Shown here: in pieces, positions 7,976 to 13,517 of the stretch
How the letters are laid out: the number at the start of each line of letters is the position of its first letter
Position numbering within the stretch: the stretch's first letter is position 1
Program-made: the position numbers and the translations under genes
Assembly (NCBI GenBank): GCA_041485165.1
Contig: JBGPJC010000071.1
Span: forward strand, 1 to 21,231
Length of the DNA stretch: 21,231 nt
Source of the DNA: JAAFGT01 sp041485165
Lineage (GTDB): Bacteria > Acidobacteriota > Terriglobia > Acidiferrales > UBA7541
Direction: 5' to 3'
The notes under the pieces: model-generated
Databases searched by the model: none
Seen by the model: only the letters and a program-made list of their open reading frames with translations
Told to the model about the DNA's origin: nothing

Positions 7976-8932
7976 TCAGGACGAAGTCGTCGCCCGCGCG
8001 CTTTGGGCAGCCCGCCGGGCGCGGCCGCGTTCGACTGTCGCGCTTTCCTGCCTGGTGCTTCCGGCCGCTGGCCGCCCTGCCGGGGAGATCAGCGTGCTGC
8101 GACCCTGCTCCGCTTCCAGATTCGAGCGCAGGCGCAGCATAGCCGTGGTGTGAATCTGCGAAACGCGCGACTCCCCCACGGCGAGTACCTGGCCGATCTC
8201 CTTCATGGTGAGTTCTTCGTAGTAATACAAGGCCACCACCCGGTTTTCCTTCTCCGGCAACTGTTCGATGGCACGGGCCAGCTTGTCTTTCACTTCGGAC
8301 TGGACGCAGCGATGGAAGGGGCCCTGTTCGAGCGGGGCGGCCACGCGCAGGGAATACTCCTGCTCCACCCCGTCCTCGCTGGTACAGGCCACCTCCTGCA
8401 GGCTGCAAATGTCCAACCCACGGAGATCTCCCAGCAAGGTGTGCAACTGGCCCAGGGACATGCCCGCCTCCGCGGCGGTTTCCGATTCGGCCGGGTTGCG
8501 CCCCAGGCGCCCGCGGAGGCGCTGCTCGGCGTTTTCCACATCGCGGCCGCGTTTGCGGAGATCCCGCGGGCTCCAGTCGAGTTCGCGCAAACCGTCCACG
8601 ATGGCTCCGCGGATGCGGAACTTCATATACGACTGGAGCTGCACGTTCTTGGCCGGGTCGTATTTCTTCAGTGCATCCATCAGACCAATTACTCCCGTCT
8701 GGTACATGTCGTCGATGGGAACATGGGCTGGAAGGCGGTCGTGAATGCGCCGTGCCATGTAGCGGACCTGGGGCAGCAATTCGACCAGAAGGCGGTCCCG
8801 CTCGGCGCGAGTCTTGGCGCGAGGAGCGGGCGGCGCACCCAGCCGGCGGCGCGGGCGATCCAATTTGTTGGCTACTCTGTTCCTGGCCCTGCATGCTTGC
8901 GCGCTGGAGACACTTGGAGCCATTGCTGCCAT
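7976..8932 (-). CDS. fliA: RNA polymerase sigma factor, FliA/WhiG (sigma-28) family
   Basis: 318 residues. It directs RNA polymerase to a special promoter class, which in other bacteria serves flagellar, motility or sporulation genes. Region 2 is clear: LPQVRYMARRI, the polymerase-binding GVIGLMDALKKYDP, then SYMKFRIRGAIVDGLRELDW and SPRDLRKRGRD. Region 3 (about 160-190) has RLGRNPAESETAAEAGMS. Region 4 has IEQLPEKENRVVALYYYEEL and the helix-turn-helix TMKEIGQVLAVGESRVSQIH. It is longer than the usual 240-260 residues because of an N-terminal Arg-rich extension of about 40 residues and a C-terminal Arg/Ala-rich tail of about 50. ATG 8932 is chosen because AGGAG (8944-8940) stands 7 nt upstream, while the longer frame to 9085 lacks family similarity. 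Followed by its probable inhibitor flgM. The 275-bp gap upstream shows no convincing promoter. Confidence 0.92.
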   Translation of the reverse strand: MAAMAPSVSSAQACRARNRVANKLDRPRRRLGAPPAPRAKTRAERDRLLVELLPQVRYMARRIHDRLPAHVPIDDMYQTGVIGLMDALKKYDPAKNVQLQSYMKFRIRGAIVDGLRELDWSPRDLRKRGRDVENAEQRLRGRLGRNPAESETAAEAGMSLGQLHTLLGDLRGLDICSLQEVACTSEDGVEQEYSLRVAAPLEQGPFHRCVQSEVKDKLARAIEQLPEKENRVVALYYYEELTMKEIGQVLAVGESRVSQIHTTAMLRLRSNLEAEQGRSTLISPAGRPAAGSTRQESATVERGRARRAAQSARATTSS

Positions 8933-9207
8933 CGGCTTTCTCCTGTTCGACAGAGGCGAAAACGCCGGGGGAGAGTTCCACCCAGAGACACCGCTCTCCG
9001 AAGGTGTTTCAATCCTGACTGGCCAAGATGAGAAACGGCTTAGAGGGACGTTAGATTTCTCTATTGAAGTGCGGCGTAGGAACAATCCGAGGGGGCTTCC
9101 GTTTTCGGGAATCGCGTATTGTGCGCGGAAGAATTGAGTTCAAACAGCAAGAGATATCGAAAGATGGCCAAAAGGAAGGATGGGCTGCCATGAGGCGCGG
9201 AAGCTCT

Positions 9208-9927
9208 TCAGGCCGGCCGCAATTCGATCGAGAAGCGAACGCCTTGCCCTTCGGCATCGGCGGCGAGAAGGCGGCCGCCCGCAGCGCGCACGTCGCGCTT
9301 GAGCAAGGCCAGCTTCAGCGGAAAGCGGGCGCGACCCGGAACGGCGGGGAGGCGGTGAGAAAGATCAAACCAGCGGCGCAGAGTCGCCGGGGAGAGGGCC
9401 GGGCCATGGTCGCGGATTTCGATTCTCGCCTGCGTGGCGCCGCCGGGGAGATTGATCTCGACGCAAGTTCCAGGAGGGCTGGCCTCAAGTGCCTGTCCGA
9501 CAAGTCTGAGGATGGCGCGCCGCAGGGGAGCAGCCGGGAATTGGGCCTCGCCCCCGCCGCCGAAACCGACCGCGACGGAGCAGCCGGAAGCCTCTGCCAG
9601 GGCTTGCAGGTCCGCGTTCATTTCTTCGAGCAAACTGCGCAGAGAAGTCTTTTCCTGATGCGCATCGCGGCGCTCCTCTTCCGAGTACTCCAGGAGCAGG
9701 TGGGTGATGCGCATGGCTCGAAGCGATTGCAGCAGCGCATCGTCCACCGCCTGCGCGGCTTGCGCGGGCAGGGAGCCGGCGGACTGCAGGAGCTCGAGAG
9801 TTCCGTTGAGCACGGTGAGGGGTTGGCTGAGGTCATGAACTGCGCTGGCGAGCACGGCGCGGATCTCGCTGGCAGGATCAGGTAAAGAGTGTAACTGCTT
9901 TCCTTTCGCCGATGCTGTCCCGGGCAA
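9208..9927 (-). CDS. Soluble histidine-kinase-like protein with degenerate ATPase domain
   Basis: About 239 residues. The phosphoacceptor-type helix is clear: AVHDLSQPLTVLNGTLELL, with the candidate histidine near residue 31. A HATPase-like domain follows (about 105-235), but its nucleotide motifs are weak. The N box reads LVGQALEASP, with Gln in place of the Mg-binding Asn. The G1 box reads DHGPAL and lacks the second glycine. The G2 region reads GRARFPLKLALLK instead of GxGLGL, then RAAGGRL. There is no transmembrane segment or sensor domain. It may be a phosphotransfer or scaffold partner of the response regulator just upstream, and not an active kinase. The gene follows the regulator stop directly. 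GTG 9963 abuts that stop, but TTG 9927 has a GGAG 8 nt upstream and is preferred. The upstream alternative would add only 12 residues. Confidence 0.78.
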   Translation of the reverse strand: MPGTASAKGKQLHSLPDPASEIRAVLASAVHDLSQPLTVLNGTLELLQSAGSLPAQAAQAVDDALLQSLRAMRITHLLLEYSEEERRDAHQEKTSLRSLLEEMNADLQALAEASGCSVAVGFGGGGEAQFPAAPLRRAILRLVGQALEASPPGTCVEINLPGGATQARIEIRDHGPALSPATLRRWFDLSHRLPAVPGRARFPLKLALLKRDVRAAGGRLLAADAEGQGVRFSIELRPA

Positions 9928-9945
9928 GATGGAGTCTCCAGTGGA

Positions 9946-9963
9946 GTGCGGCCGTGGCCGCAC
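9946..9963. repeat. 18-bp near-perfect palindrome at the regulator/kinase junction
   Basis: GTGCGGCC and GGCCGCAC flank two central bases immediately after the response-regulator stop codon. In RNA it would form a 7-bp GC-rich stem with a 4-base loop that buries the GTG 9963 start and lies just before the ribosome site for TTG 9927. It could tune expression of the kinase-like gene or be a DNA-binding site. Confidence 0.5.
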
Positions 9964-10650
9964 TCAGTCGGCTTCCTCTATTTCAGTAGCGATTTTGTAG
10001 CCCACGCCCCGAACCGTGTGGATGAGCCGCGGCTGAAATCCATCATCCACTTTCTTACGCAGGTAATTGATGTACACATCCACCACGTTGGTCATGGTGT
10101 CGAAGGAGAGGTTCCAGACATGCTCGACGATCATGGCCCGGCTGACGGTGCGCCCGGAGTTGCGCATCAGGTATTCGAGCAGGCCGAACTCTTTCGAGGT
10201 CAGATCGATGCGCCGGCCGGCGCGCCGGGCGGTGTGCTCAACGCGGTCGATCTCGAGGTCCGCCAGGCGCAAGAGCGACTCCGCAGGCCGGGCCCCGCGG
10301 CGCAAGAGGGCGCGCACGCGGGCAGCCAGCTCCGTGAACGAAAAGGGCTTGGCCAGATAGTCGTCGGCGCCAAAATCGAGCCCTTTGACGCGGTCCTCGA
10401 CCTTGCTTCTTGCGGTCAGCACAAGAACGGGGAGCGAGGGCTTGACTCCCCGCACGTGTTTGAGCACCTTGAGGCCGTCCACCCGCGGCAGATTCAGGTC
10501 CAGGAGCAGGAGGTCGTATTCATACTGCTCGGCCATGAATTGCGCCTCGTCTCCGGCGCTGGCTACATCCACGGCGTAGTGCTCTGCCTCCAGGCCTTTT
10601 TTGATGAAAGAGCGGAGTGATGAGTCATCTTCGGCGAGTAAGATTCGCAA
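9964..10650 (-). CDS. OmpR/PhoB-family response regulator
   Basis: 228 residues, the standard length of this family. The receiver domain (1-115) starts MRILLAEDD, with acidic residues D8/D9, phosphoacceptor Asp51 (LLLLDLNLP), Thr79 (VLVLTAR) and Lys101 (YLAKPF). The C-terminal winged helix (about 130-225) has LTSKEFGLLEYLMRNSGRTV, NVVDVYINYLRKKVD and the wing IHTVRGVGYKI, so it is a DNA-binding transcription regulator. Start: TTG 10650 has GGGAG 6 nt upstream and gives the exact family N-terminus. A longer frame from TTG 10728 is rejected because that TTG is the -35 element of the promoter. The kinase-like gene follows without a gap. The phosphodonor is uncertain, since the adjacent kinase has a degenerate ATP site. 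It may control the sigma gene or the T6SS genes on either side, but no target site was identified. Confidence 0.93.
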   Translation of the reverse strand: MRILLAEDDSSLRSFIKKGLEAEHYAVDVASAGDEAQFMAEQYEYDLLLLDLNLPRVDGLKVLKHVRGVKPSLPVLVLTARSKVEDRVKGLDFGADDYLAKPFSFTELAARVRALLRRGARPAESLLRLADLEIDRVEHTARRAGRRIDLTSKEFGLLEYLMRNSGRTVSRAMIVEHVWNLSFDTMTNVVDVYINYLRKKVDDGFQPRLIHTVRGVGYKIATEIEEAD

Positions 10651-10699
10651 ACCAGGCTCCCGGGCAGCCGGCTGATGGGAAGGGGGACTGCTGGAGCCA

Positions 10700-10728
10700 A
10701 TTCTGAGAACCAGCGGCTGGAAAGTCAA
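10700..10728 (-). promoter_or_regulatory. Sigma-70-type promoter for the response regulator
   Basis: On the - strand TTGACT (10728-10723, 5 of 6) is followed after exactly 17 nt by CAGAAT (10705-10700, 4 of 6). The expected transcript start near 10693 gives a leader of about 43 nt to TTG 10650 and its GGGAG ribosome site. This means the regulator/kinase pair can be expressed apart from the T6SS operon. Confidence 0.5.
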
Positions 10729-10761
10729 GCGGAAAGTTTACCAGACTGCAATATGTCCTCA

Positions 10762-10780
10762 CTGGAGCAACATTCTCCAG
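10762..10780 (-). terminator. Hairpin after the last T6SS-linked gene
   Basis: CTGGAG and CTCCAG form a 6-bp stem around a 7-base loop, 14 bases after the stop of the shorter FHA gene and 34 bases before the promoter of the response regulator. There is no T run, so termination is only possible. It could also be an operator for the downstream promoter. Confidence 0.3.
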
Positions 10781-10793
10781 CGGGTGGGTGGTC

Positions 10794-11741
10794 TCAGCGG
10801 AAGGAGATGCCCGACAGGATCTCTTCAAATGCCGCCTTCACCCGCGCCGATTCGGCCTCCAGGGTCTTGAGGGTAAGCAGTCCGACGCGCTCGCCACGGC
10901 AAGTGTAAACGCTGCGGTAGTAGATGCCCTGGCCGTCCTTGGTCTTGTAGCGAACGTCCAGAGCCTGTACATCCTCGCCGCCGGAAATCTGCGGAGCGCC
11001 GCTGCGCTCAATGCGCGGGTCGCGGAGAAATTGGCGAAAGCTGCCGATCTGGGATTGCACGAATTCTTCCAGGGTCATCCCCGAGGGCAACTGCTCCTCG
11101 GAAACCATGGCGCTGGCAGGCATGGTTTCCCTGCCCATTTCCTGGATGCCGTATTCCTCGACGATTTCCCAACCCGAGGGCACTTTGGAGAATACCCAAT
11201 GACCCACCACCGCGGCGGCCCGGCCGCGGGAAGTGGATTCATCCGCGGGCGGGGCCGGGCGTCGAGCCGGCGGCGCCGGGGCGGGAGATGGCGGCGGCAT
11301 AGCTTGAGATGCGGAGGGAGCAGACGCTGCCAACGCAGGCTTGAGTGGAGAACCTCCGCCGCCCGGGGACTTCATGGTCCTCATCACCACGGAAGCACTG
11401 GAACGTGCCGGAGTAGGTGCAGGTGCGGGAGCTGGATTGGATACAGCGCCGAAGCGCACGGCGAAAAAACTGTCTCCGGCGCGGATTTCGTCTCCGGGAT
11501 TGACCACGGCGTCTGTCACCCGATTGCCGTTCAGGAAAGTACCGTTGCTGCTTTTCTTGTCGATGAGCAAGCAGGAATCGCCTTTACGCTCGACACCGAA
11601 ATGGAGGCCGGAAAGGAATTTGTCGTCGGGAATGGGGACCGTGGATTTGGTGGTCCGGCCAAAGGTGATGGCCTGGCCATCCTGCAAGGGAAACTGCCGC
11701 CCCTTGAGCGGCCCGGCAACGCATTCCAGCACCATGTCCAT
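10794..11741 (-). CDS. FHA domain - linker - DcrB/DUF1795-like fusion protein (shorter paralogue)
   Basis: 315 residues. The N-terminal FHA domain (about 1-98) keeps all key residues for phospho-threonine binding: FGR (Arg29), SGLH (Ser44, His47) and SSNGTFLNG (Asn66, Gly67, Thr68). A linker of about 85 residues is Pro/Ala/Ser-rich. The C-terminal domain (about 186-315) starts VFSKVPSGWEIVEEYGI and contains LEEFVQSQIGSFRQFL, then QALDVRYKTKDGQGIYYRSV. This fits the DcrB/DUF1795 fold, which includes the Eag chaperones that hold T6SS PAAR effectors. No signal peptide, so cytoplasmic. Start ATG 11741 has GGAG 10 nt upstream. It is the last gene of the T6SS block, 97 bp after its paralogue. FHA proteins are known T6SS regulators (Fha, TagH). 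The kinase that would phosphorylate the partner is not in the window. The DUF1795 assignment rests on pattern only. Confidence 0.82.
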   Translation of the reverse strand: MDMVLECVAGPLKGRQFPLQDGQAITFGRTTKSTVPIPDDKFLSGLHFGVERKGDSCLLIDKKSSNGTFLNGNRVTDAVVNPGDEIRAGDSFFAVRFGAVSNPAPAPAPTPARSSASVVMRTMKSPGGGGSPLKPALAASAPSASQAMPPPSPAPAPPARRPAPPADESTSRGRAAAVVGHWVFSKVPSGWEIVEEYGIQEMGRETMPASAMVSEEQLPSGMTLEEFVQSQIGSFRQFLRDPRIERSGAPQISGGEDVQALDVRYKTKDGQGIYYRSVYTCRGERVGLLTLKTLEAESARVKAAFEEILSGISFR

Positions 11742-11838
11742 TCGCGAGACACTCCAAAACTACTAGCTTAGTGCTTTCCGGGGTGGAAGTGAAGTGGTGT
11801 GAAGGCAGATGTTCTGGCTCCAAGATGAAGACGCAATT

Positions 11839-13140
11839 TCAGGATTGAGTGACGGAGTTCGACTCGCCGGCCGGCGGCGCGGGTGGCGTGGCCTCGAAAC
11901 GCAGGCCCATCTCAATTGCTTCCCAGTCGCGCGAGATTGCCGGAGTCACGTCGGCGATGGTCATCAGCATGACTACCCCCGCCACGCGGTTGCTCTCCGC
12001 ATATACGCGGCGCAAGACGACGGGCATGCCGTTTTCGAGCTTGTAGACGATGTCCGCACCGAGCGTGGCCTGTGCGCCGGGAATTGCGGGGATTTTCAGC
12101 TCGTGGAGGTGCGCCTCGGGCAGGCCATCTACCAGCATCCTGATTTGTGAGTCGAATACCTTCTGCAGCCCTGCGTCCGGCGGCAGCGGCTCTTCCCCCA
12201 CCGTGACGGTGGACGGGAACATGTCCTTCAGCGCGTACTGAATTGTGGAGCGATCCTCTGGCACGCCCCAGGTCTTGGGAATTGTCGTGAATTTCCATCC
12301 ACCCACTTCCAGAGACGGCTGCCAGAAGAGAGGCTTAATCATGGCGGCCGCCGCTGCAATCGCGTCGCGCACGGCCTGGTCCGGCCGGGGCAAGACCGGC
12401 ATAGCCATCGTCGGGATTGCAGGAGCGGTCGGCAGGCCGATGGATGGCTGGGACAACCCGAACCCCGGCATTCCCGGCACGGAGGGCATCGAGGGAATTT
12501 GCGGGGCCCCGAGAGAGGGGACAGATGGCGTGGAAAAAGAAGGCACCGTGGGCATGCCTGGCAGATTCGCCGTGGGCATAGTTGGAATTGAGGGCGCGGC
12601 GGGAACTCTGGATGCAGCCATTCTCCGGAGCTCCTCTGCCAGATACAACGGCGCTCCAGCGCCCGGCAAAGGAGGCCACCGCGTCGCGGTCGGCCCGCCG
12701 GCGAATGCGGCTGCACCTGCTGAGGCAGCTGCCGCGGCGTCTCGCGGTATCCCGGCCTTTGCGGCTGGAGCCGGCGGCGCCGCGCCGGGCGCATCTTGTG
12801 TCTTCCGTGATTCGGACGCGGCCGGCGCGGGCTGACCCAAGGCGGCCGAGAATCGAACCAGAAAGGAGGTTTCCCCCGCGGTAATCTTGTCGCCATCGCG
12901 CACCACGGCCTCGCCAATGCGCTGGCCGTTCAGACTGGTTCCATTGGTGCTTTGCAAGTCGCGGATGCGAAGGGTTTGCCCGTCCCACTCGGCGGCGAAA
13001 TGGAGGCCGGACATCTGCGTGTCGGAGGCAAAGGCGATGGCGGCCCGATTGCCGCGGCCAAACTGTACGGGAGCGCCCGGCGCCACCGGGATACGCTTCC
13101 CGGCCGAAGGGCCACTGACGATCTCGAGAAAAATATTCAC
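11839..13140 (-). CDS. FHA domain - Met/Pro-rich linker - DcrB/DUF1795-like fusion protein (longer paralogue)
   Basis: 433 residues. The FHA domain (about 1-100) has the binding residues at the same positions as in the shorter paralogue: Arg29 (FGRG), Ser44 and His47 (SGLHF), and Asn66-Gly67-Thr68 (STNGTSLNG). Residues 101-260 form a long Ala-rich then Pro/Ser/Met-rich linker. The C-terminal domain (about 277-415) begins WQPSLEVGGWKFTTIPKTWG, with LQKVFDSQIRMLVDGL and DIVYKLENGMPVVLRRV, the same order of elements as its neighbour. Start is GTG 13140, the only start in a frame closed by an upstream stop, with no strong ribosome site, so coupling to the PAAR gene 36 bp upstream is likely. I infer a cytoplasmic adaptor that links a phosphorylated T6SS component to loading of the VgrG-PAAR tip. 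Alternative: a simple FHA scaffold whose C-terminal domain has another role. Confidence 0.82.
   Translation of the reverse strand: MNIFLEIVSGPSAGKRIPVAPGAPVQFGRGNRAAIAFASDTQMSGLHFAAEWDGQTLRIRDLQSTNGTSLNGQRIGEAVVRDGDKITAGETSFLVRFSAALGQPAPAASESRKTQDAPGAAPPAPAAKAGIPRDAAAAASAGAAAFAGGPTATRWPPLPGAGAPLYLAEELRRMAASRVPAAPSIPTMPTANLPGMPTVPSFSTPSVPSLGAPQIPSMPSVPGMPGFGLSQPSIGLPTAPAIPTMAMPVLPRPDQAVRDAIAAAAAMIKPLFWQPSLEVGGWKFTTIPKTWGVPEDRSTIQYALKDMFPSTVTVGEEPLPPDAGLQKVFDSQIRMLVDGLPEAHLHELKIPAIPGAQATLGADIVYKLENGMPVVLRRVYAESNRVAGVVMLMTIADVTPAISRDWEAIEMGLRFEATPPAPPAGESNSVTQS
12385..12606 (-). repeat. Low-complexity Pro/Ser/Met linker with short degenerate repeats
   Basis: Residues about 179-252 of the longer FHA fusion are built of short units of the type x-P-S/T-x-P (for example IPTMPTANLPGMPTVP, then VPSLGAPQIPSMPSVP). 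No other gene of the window has this pattern. It is expected to be an extended, flexible tether between the FHA and DcrB-like domains. Confidence 0.7.
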
Positions 13141-13176
13141 GGCGCTAAGGAAATCTGCATTCGCGGCACAGAGAAA

Positions 13177-13476
13177 TCAGGGCCCGATGATGACGGTGAA
13201 ACAGCCCATGACGATGACCCCGCCGTGCGCGGTCTGGTCGTTTATGCGCGCGGCCATAAGAAAATTAACAAACACAGTGGGCGAACCCATGACAATAACG
13301 TCCGGTGGCCCGACGCAGAGGGCCATGTCCGTTACCCGCGCCTGGGGCAGGAAGCCGGTGATCACGTTGGGGGAACAGGGAGGCAGGATCGGTCCGCCGA
13401 CATGAGGAATCGGTGGCACACCCGGGGTGACCATCGGGCAGACGTGCATGTCTGACAAACGCGCGGCTGGTGGCAT
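13177..13476 (-). CDS. PAAR-domain T6SS spike-tip protein
   Basis: 99 residues, the size of a stand-alone PAAR protein with no effector domain. It starts MPPAARLSDMHVCP and holds the repeated PAAR pattern: HVGGPILPPC, QARVTDMALCVGPPDVI, then AARINDQTAHGGVIVMG. Candidate zinc ligands are His11, His25, Cys54 and His84. The position of Cys54 more often holds His or Cys in this family. PAAR proteins form the sharp metal-bound cone on the VgrG trimer and often carry or recruit toxins. AGGAGG 6 nt before ATG 13476 gives the strongest ribosome site of the operon. It lies 41 bp after vgrG and 36 bp before the longer FHA-DcrB gene, an order that suggests tip and loading factor are made together. Confidence 0.93.
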   Translation of the reverse strand: MPPAARLSDMHVCPMVTPGVPPIPHVGGPILPPCSPNVITGFLPQARVTDMALCVGPPDVIVMGSPTVFVNFLMAARINDQTAHGGVIVMGCFTVIIGP

Positions 13477-13517
13477 TCCCGTCCTCCTGGTCCTGAATTT
13501 CCCGGCCCTTTCGCAAA

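Noticed and set aside
7947..8981. 344-codon - strand frame overlapping the sigma factor gene
   Set aside because: It lies over the whole sigma factor frame, which has all family motifs. The product is Arg/Pro/Gly-rich with no recognisable domain.
9051..9257. Small - strand frame (68 codons) between the kinase-like gene and the sigma gene
   Set aside because: It overlaps the end of the kinase-like gene, has no good ribosome site and matches no family I recognise.
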